In this document: positions 44,943 through 55,010 of the stretch, piece by piece | Layout: every line of letters starts with the position of its first letter | How positions within the stretch are numbered: position 1 is the stretch's first letter | Source of the DNA: Klebsiella sp. RHBSTW-00484 | GTDB lineage: Bacteria; Pseudomonadota; Gammaproteobacteria; Enterobacterales; Enterobacteriaceae | DNA length: 64,000 bases | Reading direction: 5' to 3' | Assembly: GCF_013705725.1 (NCBI RefSeq) | Contig: NZ_CP055481.1 | Coordinates: 1,178,001-1,242,000 of the forward strand | Translations under genes and position numbers: made by a program | The notes under the pieces: model-generated | Seen by the model: the letters and a program-made list of their open reading frames with translations, nothing else | Databases searched by the model: none | What the model was told of the DNA's origin: nothing

Positions 44943-46128
44943 GTCAGTACACACTAACAATTCGCTGTACTCGAAAGGGATGGTGGCGGTTATCTGCGCC
45001 CAGTTTCTCTCGGCGTTTGGCGATAATGCGCTGCTGTTCGCCACCCTGGCGCTGATGAAACAGCTGTTCTACCCGGAGTGGAGCCAGCCGGTATTGCAGA
45101 TGTTGTTTGTGGGCGCTTACATTCTTTTCGCGCCGTTTGTCGGGCAGTTTGCCGATAGCTTCGCTAAAGGGCGGGTGATGATGGTCGCTAACGGACTGAA
45201 GCTTATCGGCGCAGGCTGCATCTGCTTCGGCGTGAACCCGTTTATTGGCTACACGTTAGTGGGCATTGGCGCAGCCGCCTATTCCCCGGCTAAATACGGC
45301 ATCCTCGGCGAGCTGACGACTGGCGATAAGTTAGTGAAAGCTAACGGCTTGATGGAGTCCTCTACTATTGCGGCGATACTGCTTGGCTCAATGGCTGGCG
45401 GTGTTCTGGCTGACTGGCATGTTGTTGCGGCGCTCAGCGTCTGCGCGGTGGTGTATGCCGGAGCGGTGGTGGCCAACTTGTGGATCCCGAAGCTGCCCGC
45501 GGCGCGTCCGGGGCAGTCATGGCGCTTTAAGCCGATGACTCACAGTTTCTTTAGCGCCTGCACCACACTATGGCGCAACAGCGAAACCCGCTTTTCGCTG
45601 GTGGGTACCAGCTTATTTTGGGGGGCGGGCGTTACGCTGCGCTTCCTGCTGGTGTTGTGGGTGCCGGTGGCGCTGGGGATCACCAGCAACGCGATGCCGA
45701 CTTATCTCAACGCGATGGTGGCAGTAGGGATTGTGCTGGGGGCCGGTGCGGCGGCGAAGCTGGTGACGCTGGAAACGGTGTCCCGCTGTCTGCCTGCCGG
45801 TTTCTTAATTGGCGTTGTCGTGGTCTTCTTTGCCATTCAACACGCTTTGTTACCGGCGTTTGGTCTGCTGTTGCTGCTCGGCGCGTTCGGTGGTTTCTTT
45901 ATCGTACCGTTGAATGCGCTGCTCCAGGAGCGCGGGAAGCATACGGTTGGCGCAGGTAACGCGATCGCGGTGCAGAACCTCGGCGAGAACGTGGCGATGC
46001 TGCTGATGCTGGGCCTCTATTCCCTGGCGGTGAGCATCGGTATTCCGGTTGTCGGCGTAGGGATTGGCTTCGGCACGGTCTTTGCCCTGGCGATCGCCGC
46101 CCTGTGGGTTTGGGGACGGCGCAAATAA
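44935..46128 (+). CDS. lplT: Lysophospholipid transporter LplT
   Basis: A 397-residue major-facilitator protein with about 12 helices that flips lysophospholipids to the inner leaflet, where Aas repairs them. Segments [25 protein letters not shown] and [11 protein letters not shown] are typical. It overlaps aas, so translation is coupled. A REP cluster follows. Confidence 0.96.
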   Translation: MSESVHTNNSLYSKGMVAVICAQFLSAFGDNALLFATLALMKQLFYPEWSQPVLQMLFVGAYILFAPFVGQFADSFAKGRVMMVANGLKLIGAGCICFGVNPFIGYTLVGIGAAAYSPAKYGILGELTTGDKLVKANGLMESSTIAAILLGSMAGGVLADWHVVAALSVCAVVYAGAVVANLWIPKLPAARPGQSWRFKPMTHSFFSACTTLWRNSETRFSLVGTSLFWGAGVTLRFLLVLWVPVALGITSNAMPTYLNAMVAVGIVLGAGAAAKLVTLETVSRCLPAGFLIGVVVVFFAIQHALLPAFGLLLLLGAFGGFFIVPLNALLQERGKHTVGAGNAIAVQNLGENVAMLLMLGLYSLAVSIGIPVVGVGIGFGTVFALAIAALWVWGRRK

Positions 46129-46156
46129 TCTCTCGGTGGCGCTGAACTGGTATTTT

Positions 46157-46304
46157 CCCGGAGGCGGCGCATTGCGCCTGTCCGGGCTACAAGTTCGCGT
46201 GGTTTTGTAGCCCGGACAGATGCGTAGCATCGCCTCCGGGAAAGAAGCCTGCGCGGTTCTGGAATTTTGTAGCCCGGGTAAGGCGTTTACGCCGCGACCC
46301 GGGG
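46157..46304. repeat. BIME-like cluster of three REP units
   Basis: CCCGGAGGCGGCGCATTGC... (46157-46190), inverted GTAGCCCGGACAGATGCG... (46207-46240) and GTAGCCCGGGTAAGGCGT... (46269-46304), between convergent lplT and tas. Units of the two sub-types (GGAGGCGG and GGGTAAGGCG) are mixed. Confidence 0.82.
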
Positions 46305-46314
46305 CTTTCCTGTC

Positions 46315-47355
46315 TTACGGTGCCGGGTAGGTATAAACCTGATGCACCGCTTCAATCTCTGCTAATACTTCTGCGCTTAGCTCCAGATGCAGGCTCTCGA
46401 CGTTAGTCTTAAGCTGCTCCATGGTCGTCGCCCCAAGCAGGGTGCTGGCGACAAACGGTTGGCGACGCACGAAGGCCAGCGCCATCTGAGCCGGGTCAAT
46501 ATTGTGACGCTTAGCGATATCGACATAGGCTGCCACCGCTTTCTGCGTCTGCTCGCCGCTATAGCGAGTAAAGCGGCTGAACAGCGTATTGCGCGCTCCG
46601 GCCGGTTTCGCGCCATTAAGGTATTTCCCGGTCAGCGTACCGAACGCCAGACAGGAATAAGCCAGCAGCTCGACACCTTCATATTGACTCACTTCCGCCA
46701 GACCCACTTCATAGCTGCGGTTCACCAGACTGTACGGATTCTGGATGGTCACAATGCGCGGCAGGTCGTGTTTGTCTGCCAGGTGCAGATAACGCATCAC
46801 GCCAAACGCCGTTTCGTTAGAAACGCCGATATAGCGAATCTTCCCGGCGCGCTGGAACTCAGTGAGCGCCTCCAGCGTATCCAACAGAGTGACGACCGGA
46901 GCGGAGTCGGCCCAGGTATAGCCCAGCTTGCCAAAACAGTTGGTTGGGCGCTGCGGCCAGTGGACCTGGTAGAGGTCGAGATAATCGGTTTGCAGGCGCT
47001 TCAGGCTGTCGTGTAGCGCCTCGCGGATGTTTTTACGATCCAGCTTATGGTCAGGACGGATGCTGCTGTCGTTGTTGCGAGAAGGGCCGCTAACTTTAGA
47101 GGCGATAATCAGCTTCTCGCGATTGCCGCGCTTAGCCAGCCAGTTACCAACGTAGGTTTCCGTCAGGCCCTGGGTTTCCGGGCGCGGTGGGACGGGATAC
47201 ATTTCAGCGACATCAATTAGATTGATACCCTGACTGACGGCATAGTCGAGCTGCTCGTGTGCGTCTGCCTCGCTATTCTGCTCACCAAACGTCATTGTGC
47301 CCAGCCCCAGCGTGCTGATTTCAAGAGAACTGTGTGGGATACGGTGATACTGCAT
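46315..47355 (-). CDS. tas: Aldo/keto reductase Tas
   Basis: A 346-residue NADPH-dependent aldo/keto reductase of the Tas type (named for suppression of a tyrosine requirement under starvation in E. coli). Catalytic elements: DVAEMYP (Asp, Tyr), IIASKV (Lys), YQVHWPQRP (His). Specific inserts VPPRPETQG and NDSSIRPDHKLDRKNI match Tas. GGAAG lies upstream. Confidence 0.94.
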   Translation of the reverse strand: MQYHRIPHSSLEISTLGLGTMTFGEQNSEADAHEQLDYAVSQGINLIDVAEMYPVPPRPETQGLTETYVGNWLAKRGNREKLIIASKVSGPSRNNDSSIRPDHKLDRKNIREALHDSLKRLQTDYLDLYQVHWPQRPTNCFGKLGYTWADSAPVVTLLDTLEALTEFQRAGKIRYIGVSNETAFGVMRYLHLADKHDLPRIVTIQNPYSLVNRSYEVGLAEVSQYEGVELLAYSCLAFGTLTGKYLNGAKPAGARNTLFSRFTRYSGEQTQKAVAAYVDIAKRHNIDPAQMALAFVRRQPFVASTLLGATTMEQLKTNVESLHLELSAEVLAEIEAVHQVYTYPAP

Positions 47356-47592
47356 AGCCAGCTTCCTTTTTTATCTACAAGGTCAGGCGTTCCCCGACAA
47401 AGGAATATAAAAATGGCAGAGGGGGAGAAAAAGAGGAAGTAAAAAGATCAAAAAAGCCGGGCTTGCGAAACGTAGCCTGATTTATCCCTGCGGATGCATC
47501 AGATTTTCCCGACTCTTTTTTGAAAACTGAAGGATGTTGAAGAGGCAGCGCAGCCACGCGATGAATGACAAGCTGCTGGTCAACGAAATATC

Positions 47593-47811
47593 TTAACGTT
47601 TAATAATCTGGGAAACGTCATCACGATTGATCTGCATTTTGTTACCTTGCTGATCTTCGTAACTGATTAGACCGGTATCATCATCTACTGCGGGTTTACC
47701 ATCAGTCAGAATCATACGGCCATCTTTGGTCGCCATCACGTAATCGCTGCTGCAACCGGAAACCGAGAACGCCAGTCCTACGGCGGAAATCAATACTGCC
47801 CATTTTTTCAT
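47593..47811 (-). CDS. ygdR: Small lipoprotein YgdR
   Basis: A 72-residue lipoprotein: signal peptide with lipobox VSGC (Cys 20), mature protein [49 protein letters not shown] (excerpt), an SH3-like DUF903 fold. Function is unknown. It is downstream of ygdQ on the same strand but separated by a terminator. The segment 47356-47592 upstream of tas has no gene. Confidence 0.93.
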   Translation of the reverse strand: MKKWAVLISAVGLAFSVSGCSSDYVMATKDGRMILTDGKPAVDDDTGLISYEDQQGNKMQINRDDVSQIIKR

Positions 47812-47894
47812 TGTTGTTACCTCTATTATTTATGGCCGCACCTCGTACCAGTATATTAATAGCCTGATTTGTGAGACATAAAAAGTAGTTAAGT

Positions 47895-47928
47895 CTTAAA
47901 AAAGGATTGCAGCCCGTTTCAGGGCTGC
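47895..47928 (-). terminator. Terminator after ygdQ
   Basis: GCAGCCC (47909-47915) and GGGCTGC (47922-47928) form a stem. The minus strand continues AATCCTTTTTTAAG. It stops transcription between ygdQ and ygdR. Confidence 0.87.
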
Positions 47929-47939
47929 ATTTTAGCGGG

Positions 47940-48653
47940 TTACAGCGGGTTTTTTTTATTTCGCAGCAGGTTGAGGCTTTCAACCGCAATGGAAAAGAAC
48001 ATCGCGAAATAGATGTAACCTTTCGGCACGTGCACGTCGAAACTTTCGAGCATCAGCGTGAAGCCGACGAGAATCAAAAACGACAGCGCCAGCATTTTGA
48101 CTGAAGGGTGGCGGTCAACAAAATCGCCTATTGAACGCGCGGCAAACATCATCACCAGCACCGAGATAATGACCGCAGCCATCATAATAAACAGATGATC
48201 CGACAGCCCAACGGCGGTGATCACCGAATCGAGGCTGAAAATGATATCCAGCAGCATAATCTGCACAATCGCGCCCATAAATGAATGGACGTTGGTTTTC
48301 AGCCCTTCTTCTTCCCCTTCGATCGATTCGTGAATCTCTTTACTCGCCTTCCAGATAAGGAACAGCCCGCCGAGCAGCAGAATCAGATCGCGAAAAGAGA
48401 CCTCCTGGCTGAACACAGTAAACAGTGGATTGGTGAGCTTGACGACCCATGCTATTGACGCCAACAGCGCCAGACGCATGATCATCGCCCCCATTAACCC
48501 GATGCGGCGGGCATGAGCCCGTTGCGCGGTGGGGAGTTTTGCGACAACCAGAGAGAGGAAAATAATATTATCGATCCCAAGCACTATCTCCAGCAGCGTC
48601 AGCGTACCAAGTGCCAGCCAGGCGTTAGGATCGGTTACCCATGCAAATAACAT
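47940..48653 (-). CDS. ygdQ: TerC-family inner-membrane protein YgdQ
   Basis: A 237-residue membrane protein with seven helices of the TerC/Alx family, related to metal export. Conserved acidic membrane residues are in LEIVLGIDNIIFLSLV and LLDIIFSLDSVITAVGL. The protein is nearly identical to E. coli YgdQ. The specific role is not established; manganese homeostasis is suggested for the family. Confidence 0.93.
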   Translation of the reverse strand: MLFAWVTDPNAWLALGTLTLLEIVLGIDNIIFLSLVVAKLPTAQRAHARRIGLMGAMIMRLALLASIAWVVKLTNPLFTVFSQEVSFRDLILLLGGLFLIWKASKEIHESIEGEEEGLKTNVHSFMGAIVQIMLLDIIFSLDSVITAVGLSDHLFIMMAAVIISVLVMMFAARSIGDFVDRHPSVKMLALSFLILVGFTLMLESFDVHVPKGYIYFAMFFSIAVESLNLLRNKKNPL

Positions 48654-48734
48654 CGTTCAAAGTCCTGCAAAATAGAAAGATGCAATTATATGCAACCATG
48701 GCGGCAGAACAAAAAATTAATCATCTTCTGGTCG

Positions 48735-49430
48735 TTATTTAGAGGAGAGAAGGAAATGGCGGGCCAGCAGGGCGGCGGTGAAATTTTTCTTTAGATAAAA
48801 CCCGCGCGGTAGAGTGAGGATGGGCTCGCCGTGAGTACCGATGGCTTCGGTTAGCGCTTTACTGTTCGCCGCTTTTGGACGCAACTGCAGTACTTCGCCA
48901 TGGCGAGCGGTGATACGCTCAACCTGCCCCAGAACGATCAGGTCCATTAACTCTTCCCAATCCATGCGCAGCTGGCGATCTTCCTCTTCGCTCGGGCTCC
49001 ACAGCAGCGGCGCTCCGACGCGGCGCTCGGCAAGCGGGATCGTGCGCGCGCCTTCAACGGGTACCCACAATACGCGCTTAAGCTTATGGCGCACGTGGCT
49101 ACTCTCCCAGGTGACGCCGCTATTGCCGGTAAGCGGTGCAACGCAGACGAAGGTGGTCTCCAGCGGACGGCCCTGAAAGTCGACCGGTATCGTTTTAAGC
49201 TCAACGCCCAGCGCGGCGAAGTCCTGCTCGGGTTTACTGCCCGCGCTGGCTCCTAGCCAAATCTCCAGTAGGATGCCGATCCACCCTTTATCACGTTTTA
49301 AATCGCGTGGGATCGGAATGCCCGCCAGTGCGGCCAATTCACCTAACGAATAACCTGCCAACTGCTGCGCCTGGGCCAGCAGTTGCTCCTGGCTTTGCGG
49401 TGGTGATGGGAGCGGCGCAATGATTGGCAT
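48735..49430 (-). CDS. mutH: DNA mismatch repair endonuclease MutH
   Basis: A 231-residue endonuclease that nicks the unmethylated strand at hemimethylated GATC sites after MutS/MutL activation. Catalytic residues are Asp in [18 protein letters not shown] (D...E-x-K motif) with the Glu in [17 protein letters not shown]. The C-terminal [19 protein letters not shown] is typical. The start at 49430 matches family length; the frame extends upstream to 49598 into the DARS2 region, which is non-coding in relatives. Confidence 0.96.
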   Translation of the reverse strand: MPIIAPLPSPPQSQEQLLAQAQQLAGYSLGELAALAGIPIPRDLKRDKGWIGILLEIWLGASAGSKPEQDFAALGVELKTIPVDFQGRPLETTFVCVAPLTGNSGVTWESSHVRHKLKRVLWVPVEGARTIPLAERRVGAPLLWSPSEEEDRQLRMDWEELMDLIVLGQVERITARHGEVLQLRPKAANSKALTEAIGTHGEPILTLPRGFYLKKNFTAALLARHFLLSSK

Positions 49431-49559
49431 AACATGAAACCTCTGTCTAAAAAATGAGCGGTAATTTAATCCGTTGTGGATAGAGTTTACCTTTTCTGGG
49501 GTAAGTATGACAATGTGATGATTCGTATGACTTTTTTTTCTATTTTTTACCGCTTTAAA

Positions 49560-50050
49560 AATTGTTAAAACGAGTTTTCCAGAACTGGTCACTGGCAATG
49601 AACAGGATCTTACACCATGTTATCCACAGAAAACTGGGATAACTGGGGAAAAGCCCCACTACTGTTTCCATTTACAGCCTTGACGTGCGGGTAAAATCGA
49701 GTTTTTAGACGAAATATGCTCAGCTGGCTTGCTTAAGCTGTGGATAAAACCAACATTGCTCGATCTTTCATCAGTTCCAGGATCTCATATGTGATGATCA
49801 TCACGTTATGCTATGGTTTATGAAAGTTTTTCATTATAACTTAATGAAAAATATGTCATTATTTATTTGTGTTATCACTACGCCGTTCGGATTACTCTGG
49901 GTTTTCCCTGGTTAATTCCATACTTCTTCACAACTCTATCCACAGAAAAAGTGAATAAAATCGCCCGGAGATGGCTGTCGCTGTTTATAACTCGGGGTAT
50001 TACTGTGAGTTATTCAAATGTTATTCGATCTCATCGTGCTAACAGAGTGG
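49560..50050. promoter_or_regulatory. DARS2-like DnaA-reactivating locus
   Basis: The 680-bp mutH-rppH spacer holds no gene. It contains TTATCCACA at 49620-49628, its inverse TGTGGATAA at 49739-49747, CTATCCACA at 49936-49944, and a weaker inverse GGGATAA at 49637-49643. In E. coli the DARS2 element, which turns ADP-DnaA to ATP-DnaA with IHF and Fis, lies exactly in this mutH-rppH spacer. GTGATGATCATCAC (49791-49804) is a perfect palindrome including a GATC. The AT-rich 49815-49870 stretch could hold IHF/Fis sites. Position and boxes are seen; function is by homology. Confidence 0.82.
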
Positions 50051-50112
50051 TTTACCGTTTCCAGCGAGTGTGAAACAATCATTCACATTGAAGCTTATTT
50101 TGAGGTAGTCCG

Positions 50113-50643
50113 GTGATTGATGACGATGGCTACCGCCCAAATGTCGGCATTGTAATCTGTAATCGCCAGGGCCAGGTCATGTGGGCCAGGCGCTATGGTC
50201 AGCACTCGTGGCAGTTCCCGCAAGGGGGCATTAATCCAGGAGAATCAGCAGAGCAAGCGATGTATCGGGAATTGTTCGAAGAAGTTGGGTTAAGCCGCAA
50301 AGATGTGCGGATCCTGGCTTCAACCCGTAACTGGTTGCGTTACAAATTACCTAAGCGTTTGGTGCGTTGGGACACAAAGCCGGTATGTATCGGCCAGAAA
50401 CAGAAGTGGTTTCTCCTGCAATTGATCGGCAGTGATGCGGATGTCAATATGCAAACCAGCAGTACACCTGAGTTTGATGGCTGGCGATGGGTAAGTTACT
50501 GGTACCCGGTGCGCCAGGTGGTGTCGTTTAAGCGCGACGTTTACCGCCGGGTGATGAAAGAGTTTGCCAGCGTCACTATGGCGCTAGCGGAGAGCGCGCC
50601 TAAGCCGCAAAGCGCGCCTGCATATCGACGTAAAAGAGGTTAA
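50113..50643 (+). CDS. rppH: RNA 5'-pyrophosphohydrolase RppH
   Basis: A 176-residue Nudix hydrolase that removes pyrophosphate from 5'-triphosphate mRNA ends and starts RNase E decay. The Nudix box is [23 protein letters not shown] (about residues 38-60). The start is GTG with TGAGGT upstream, as in E. coli. It is followed 12 bases later by ptsP. Confidence 0.96.
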   Translation: MIDDDGYRPNVGIVICNRQGQVMWARRYGQHSWQFPQGGINPGESAEQAMYRELFEEVGLSRKDVRILASTRNWLRYKLPKRLVRWDTKPVCIGQKQKWFLLQLIGSDADVNMQTSSTPEFDGWRWVSYWYPVRQVVSFKRDVYRRVMKEFASVTMALAESAPKPQSAPAYRRKRG

Positions 50644-50655
50644 GCCACGCACATT

Positions 50656-52902
50656 ATGCTCACTCGGTTGCGAGAAATAGTCGAGAAGGTCGCGAGTGCG
50701 CCGCGTTTAAACGAGGCGCTGGATATCCTGGTAACCGATATCTGCGCCGCGATGGAGACGGAAGTCTGTTCGGTTTATCTGGCTGACAACGACCGACGCT
50801 GCTATTACCTGATGGCGACTCGCGGGTTGAAAAAGCCCCGCGGGCGCATTGTTGCGCTCGCTTTTGATGAAGGCCTGGTCGGTCTGGTTGGCCGCCTGGC
50901 GGAACCCATTAACCTTGCCGACGCGCAAAAGCACCCCAGCTTTAAATATATTCCTGCGGTAAAAGAGGGCCGTTTTCGCGCCTTCCTTGGTGTACCGATC
51001 ATCCAGCGGCGTCAGCTGCTGGGGGTACTGGTAGTACAGCAGCGCGAGCTGCGTCAGTTCGATGAAAGCGAAGAGTCTTTTCTTGTCACTCTGGCCACGC
51101 AAATCGCCGGCATTCTCTCTCAATCTCAGCTGACCGCGTTGTTCGGTCAATATCGTCAGACCCGCATCCGCGCGCTGCCCGCTTCATCGGGCGTCGCGAT
51201 TGCCGAAGGCTGGATGGACGTCAGCCTGCCGTTGATGGAGCAGGTCTACGAAGCCTCGACGCTTGATACGGCTTCAGAGCGCGAACGGTTGACCGGCGCG
51301 CTGGAAGAGGCAGCCAACGAATTTCGTCGCTACAGCAAACGCTACTCTGCCGGGGCGCAAAAAGAGACCGCGGCAATCTTTGACCTCTATTCACACCTGC
51401 TTTCCGACGCGCGTCTACGCCGTGAACTGTTCGCCGAAGTCGATCAAGGCGCGGTGGCTGAGTGGGCGGTGAAGAAGATTATCGAGAAGTTTGCCGAACA
51501 GTTTGCCGCGCTCAGCGATGGGTATCTGAAAGAACGCGCGGGCGATCTGCGTACGCTAGGCCAGCGGCTGCTTTTTCACCTTGATGACAGCATTCAAGGT
51601 CCGAATACCTGGCCAGAGCGCATTGTGCTGGTGGCCGATGAGCTGTCAGCGGCGACTCTGGCGGAAGTCCCCCAGGAGCGTTTAGCGGGCGTGGTCGTTC
51701 GCGACGGCGCGGCGAACTCACACGCTGCGATTATGGTCCGTGCTCTGGGCATTCCGACGGTGATGGGGGCGGATATTCAGCCTTCGCTGCTGCACGGACA
51801 TACCCTGATCGTCGACGGCTATCGCGGCGAGCTGCTGGTTGACCCGGAGCCGGTGCTGCTGCAAGAGTATCAGCGCCTGATCAGCGAAGAAAACGAACTC
51901 AGTCGCCTGGCTGAAGACGATCTCGAACGCGCATCCGAACTGAAAAGCGGTGAGCGGGTAAAAGTGATGCTCAACGCGGGCCTGAGCCCTGAGCACGAAG
52001 AAAAACTTGGCAATTTTGTCGACGGCATTGGTCTGTATCGCACCGAAATCCCCTTTATGCTGCAAAGTGGCTTCCCCTCTGAAGAGGAGCAGGTTGCGCA
52101 GTATCAAGGGATGTTGCAGATGTTCAACGAGAAATCGGTGACCCTGCGCACGCTTGATATCGGGGCGGATAAACAGCTGCCATATATGCCGATTAGCGAA
52201 GAAAATCCGTGCCTTGGCTGGCGTGGCATTCGGATCACGCTCGATCAGCCGGAGATCTTTCTGGTTCAGGTGCGCGCGATGCTGCGTGCCAACGCGGCGA
52301 CCGGCAATCTCAGCATTTTGCTGCCGATGGTCACCAGCCTGGATGAAGTGGATGAGGCCCGCCGTCTTATCGATCGCGCCAGCCGTGAAGTGGAAGAGAT
52401 GATCGGTTATGCCATTCCACGTCCGCGTCTTGGCGTGATGCTGGAAGTGCCCTCGATGGTCTTTATGCTGCCGCAACTGGCCAGCCGCGTCGATTTTATC
52501 TCCGTTGGCACTAATGACCTGACGCAGTATCTTCTCGCCGTGGATCGTAACAATACCCGAGTCGCCAGTATGTACGATAGCCTGCACCCGGCGGTACTGC
52601 GTGCGCTGGCGATGATTGCCCGTGATGCCGAGCGTTTTGGTATCGACCTGCGTCTTTGCGGAGAAATGGCGGGTGATCCGATGTGCGTGACGATCCTGAT
52701 TGGTCTTGGCTATCGCCATCTGTCGATGAACGGTCGTTCGGTAGCGAGGGTGAAATACCTGTTGCGCCGCATTGATATCAACGAGGCTCAGGAGCTTTCT
52801 CACCGCAGTCTGGAAGCGCAAATGACTGCGGAAGTTCGCCACCAGGTTGCCGCCTTTATGGAGAGACGCGGTCTGGGCGGCCTGATTCGCGGTGGCCGCT
52901 GA
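50656..52902 (+). CDS. ptsP: Nitrogen-PTS enzyme I PtsP (EI-Ntr)
   Basis: A 748-residue phosphotransferase that passes phosphate from PEP to NPr. Residues 1-165 are a GAF sensor domain. The EI part follows: active-site His in DGAANSHAAIMVRALGIPTVMG (about residue 356), PEP-binding NAGLSPEHEEKLGNFVDGIGLYRTEIPFM (excerpt) and the Cys of RLCGEMAGDP near the C-terminus. It links nitrogen and amino-acid state to K+ uptake and other targets. Operon rppH-ptsP. Confidence 0.96.
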   Translation: MLTRLREIVEKVASAPRLNEALDILVTDICAAMETEVCSVYLADNDRRCYYLMATRGLKKPRGRIVALAFDEGLVGLVGRLAEPINLADAQKHPSFKYIPAVKEGRFRAFLGVPIIQRRQLLGVLVVQQRELRQFDESEESFLVTLATQIAGILSQSQLTALFGQYRQTRIRALPASSGVAIAEGWMDVSLPLMEQVYEASTLDTASERERLTGALEEAANEFRRYSKRYSAGAQKETAAIFDLYSHLLSDARLRRELFAEVDQGAVAEWAVKKIIEKFAEQFAALSDGYLKERAGDLRTLGQRLLFHLDDSIQGPNTWPERIVLVADELSAATLAEVPQERLAGVVVRDGAANSHAAIMVRALGIPTVMGADIQPSLLHGHTLIVDGYRGELLVDPEPVLLQEYQRLISEENELSRLAEDDLERASELKSGERVKVMLNAGLSPEHEEKLGNFVDGIGLYRTEIPFMLQSGFPSEEEQVAQYQGMLQMFNEKSVTLRTLDIGADKQLPYMPISEENPCLGWRGIRITLDQPEIFLVQVRAMLRANAATGNLSILLPMVTSLDEVDEARRLIDRASREVEEMIGYAIPRPRLGVMLEVPSMVFMLPQLASRVDFISVGTNDLTQYLLAVDRNNTRVASMYDSLHPAVLRALAMIARDAERFGIDLRLCGEMAGDPMCVTILIGLGYRHLSMNGRSVARVKYLLRRIDINEAQELSHRSLEAQMTAEVRHQVAAFMERRGLGGLIRGGR

Positions 52903-52918
52903 ACGGGCTACGGGTTTT

Positions 52919-52953
52919 GTAGCCCGGACAGGTGCGCAGCACCGCCTCCGGGA
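52919..52953. repeat. Single REP unit after ptsP
   Basis: GTAGCCCGGACAGGTGCGCA and CACCGCCTCCGGGA form one palindromic unit of the GGAGGCGG type, 17 bases after the ptsP stop. It may act as a transcript 3' end. The rest of 52954-53122 carries the lgt promoter. Confidence 0.75.
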
Positions 52954-53122
52954 AATGCCTCGACGCTCATTCGCATTCGTATACATATCTTTTACATGTC
53001 CGGCGCGGATCGTCCTTAACGCTTATGCTATCATTCGCAGCCTTTGGAGCGCCCGTTTTTGGCGGGCGCGAACGATAACCGCTGTCCACTTTCGGCGGAA
53101 TAACAAGTGTTTATGGTGACAG

Positions 53123-53998
53123 ATGAATAGTGGCTACCTGCATTTTCCGGAGTTTGATCCGGTAATATTTTCCATTGGACCGCTCGCCCTCCACTGGTAC
53201 GGCATGATGTACCTGGTTGGGTTTATTTTTGCGATGTGGTTGGCCACCCGTCGGGCCAATCGTCCGGGCAGCGGTTGGACGAAAAACGAAGTTGAAAACC
53301 TGCTGTATGCCGGGTTCCTCGGGGTCTTCCTCGGTGGTCGTATTGGCTATGTATTTTTCTATAACCTGCCGGTATTCCTCGACGATCCGCTCTATCTGTT
53401 CCGCGTCTGGGACGGCGGGATGTCCTTCCACGGCGGCCTCATCGGTGTGATTCTGGTGATGATCATCTTCGCCAAACGCACGAAGCGCACTTTCTTCCAG
53501 GTCTCTGATTTTATTGCGCCGCTGATTCCATTTGGCCTGGGTGCCGGGCGTCTGGGCAACTTTATCAACGGCGAACTGTGGGGACGCGTCGATCCGAGCT
53601 TCCACTATACGATGATTTTTCCCGGCTCCCGTGCAGAAGATCTGGCGCTGCTGCCGTCGCATCCTGAGTGGCAATCGCTGTTCGACACTTACGGCGCGCT
53701 GCCGCGTCACGCTTCGCAGCTCTATGAAATGGCGCTGGAAGGCGTGGTGTTGTTCCTGATCCTGAATCTGTTTATCCGCAAACCACGCCCAACCGGTTCG
53801 GTCTCTGGCCTGTTCCTGATTGGCTACGGCCTGTTCCGCATCATCGTGGAATTCTTCCGCCAGCCCGACGCGCAGTTCACTGGCGGCTGGGTACAGTACA
53901 TCAGCATGGGGCAGATTCTTTCCATCCCGATGGTGCTTGCGGGTATCATAATGATGGTCTGGGCGTACCGTTGTCGTCCGCAGCAACAAAACTCTTGA
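53123..53998 (+). CDS. lgt: Prolipoprotein diacylglyceryl transferase Lgt
   Basis: A 291-residue inner-membrane enzyme with seven helices that adds diacylglycerol to the lipobox cysteine of prolipoproteins. The H-G-G motif is in [10 protein letters not shown], and the signature [16 protein letters not shown] contains the essential Arg. It is co-oriented with thyA, six bases apart, as in E. coli. It would also act on YgdR encoded in this window. Confidence 0.97.
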   Translation: MNSGYLHFPEFDPVIFSIGPLALHWYGMMYLVGFIFAMWLATRRANRPGSGWTKNEVENLLYAGFLGVFLGGRIGYVFFYNLPVFLDDPLYLFRVWDGGMSFHGGLIGVILVMIIFAKRTKRTFFQVSDFIAPLIPFGLGAGRLGNFINGELWGRVDPSFHYTMIFPGSRAEDLALLPSHPEWQSLFDTYGALPRHASQLYEMALEGVVLFLILNLFIRKPRPTGSVSGLFLIGYGLFRIIVEFFRQPDAQFTGGWVQYISMGQILSIPMVLAGIIMMVWAYRCRPQQQNS

Positions 53999-54004
53999 GG
54001 AACC

Positions 54005-54799
54005 ATGAAACAGTATCTTGATTTGATGCAGAAAGTGCTCGCTGAGGGCACGCAAAAAAATGACCGCACCGGAACTGGCACAGTCTCTATCTTCGGCCAT
54101 CAGATGCGTTTTAACCTGCAGGAAGGATTCCCGTTGGTGACGACCAAGCGCTGTCATTTACGCTCCATCATCCATGAACTGCTGTGGTTCCTGCAAGGTG
54201 ATACAAACGTTGCGTATTTGCGCGATAACAACGTCACCATCTGGGACGAGTGGGCGGATGAGAATGGCGATCTGGGACCGGTCTATGGCAAACAGTGGCG
54301 TTCATGGCCTGCGCCGGATGGCCGTCATATCGACCAGATCAGCACCGTGATGGAACAGCTGAAAAACGACCCGGATTCGCGCCGCATCATCGTCTCGGCA
54401 TGGAACGTCGGCGAGCTGAACAAAATGGCGCTGGCACCGTGCCACGCGTTTTTCCAGTTCTATGTAGCGGATGGAAAGCTCTCTTGCCAGCTGTATCAGC
54501 GCTCTTGCGACGTGTTCCTCGGCCTGCCGTTCAATATCGCCAGCTACGCACTGCTGGTGCATATGGTCGCACAGCAATGCGACCTCGAAGTAGGTGATTT
54601 TGTCTGGACTGGCGGCGACACTCACCTGTACAGCAACCATATGGAGCAGACGCATCTGCAGCTGAGCCGCGAACCGCGCGCGCTGCCGAAGCTGGTCATC
54701 AAACGCAAACCGGCGTCGATTTTTGACTACCGTTTTGAAGACTTCGAAATTGAAGGCTATGACCCGCATCCGGGGATCAAAGCGCCTGTGGCGATTTGA
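54005..54799 (+). CDS. thyA: Thymidylate synthase ThyA
   Basis: A 264-residue enzyme that methylates dUMP to dTMP with methylenetetrahydrofolate. The catalytic Cys is in [12 protein letters not shown] (about residue 146). [47 protein letters not shown] and GDTHLYSNH are the usual family motifs. TGAGGA precedes the ATG. The backbone is interrupted after its stop by accessory DNA before ppdA. Confidence 0.97.
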   Translation: MKQYLDLMQKVLAEGTQKNDRTGTGTVSIFGHQMRFNLQEGFPLVTTKRCHLRSIIHELLWFLQGDTNVAYLRDNNVTIWDEWADENGDLGPVYGKQWRSWPAPDGRHIDQISTVMEQLKNDPDSRRIIVSAWNVGELNKMALAPCHAFFQFYVADGKLSCQLYQRSCDVFLGLPFNIASYALLVHMVAQQCDLEVGDFVWTGGDTHLYSNHMEQTHLQLSREPRALPKLVIKRKPASIFDYRFEDFEIEGYDPHPGIKAPVAI

Positions 54800-54829
54800 T
54801 CTGGAAGTGACGACGAAAAACCGCTGATA

Positions 54830-55009
54830 CTTGAAGTGAACCCCGAAAGTTGGATATCCAGCAAGTAGGGGTTTGTTGTTTATGGGACACAAAAACTATT
54901 CAGTCAGATTCAAGCAATCTGTTGCCCTTTATTTCCTCTCTGGAAAGGATTATACCGGAGGGATATCAAGGCTATTTGGCGCTAGCAACGGCACCGCTCC
55001 CCAAAGCTG
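54830..55009 (+). mobile_element. IS3-family (IS150-group-like) remnant
   Basis: An ATG at 54881 opens a 42-codon frame (MGHKNYSVRFKQSVALYFLS...YTGGISRLFGASN, ends TGA 55007-55009). This looks like the N-terminal helix of an IS3-type OrfA, with an insertion-type breakdown after SRLFG. Upstream, TGAACCCCGAAAGTTGGA (54837-54854) resembles an IS150-group terminal repeat. No transposase catalytic part remains. It marks the left edge of the accessory insert after thyA. Confidence is moderate because only a short piece is left. Confidence 0.55.
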
Positions 55010-55010
55010 A

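Noticed and set aside
46157..46304. Repeated palindromes as a CRISPR array
   Set aside because: The units alternate in orientation, differ in length and sub-type, and lack regular unique spacers. They fit REP/BIME elements.
49431..49598. N-terminal extension of MutH by 56 residues
   Set aside because: It would run into the DnaA-box spacer, and the length from 49430 equals the family norm.
51718..52986. 422-codon open frame antisense to ptsP
   Set aside because: PtsP is unmistakable on the plus strand. The antisense frame is rich in His, Arg and Gln with no family motifs, as expected of a mirror frame.
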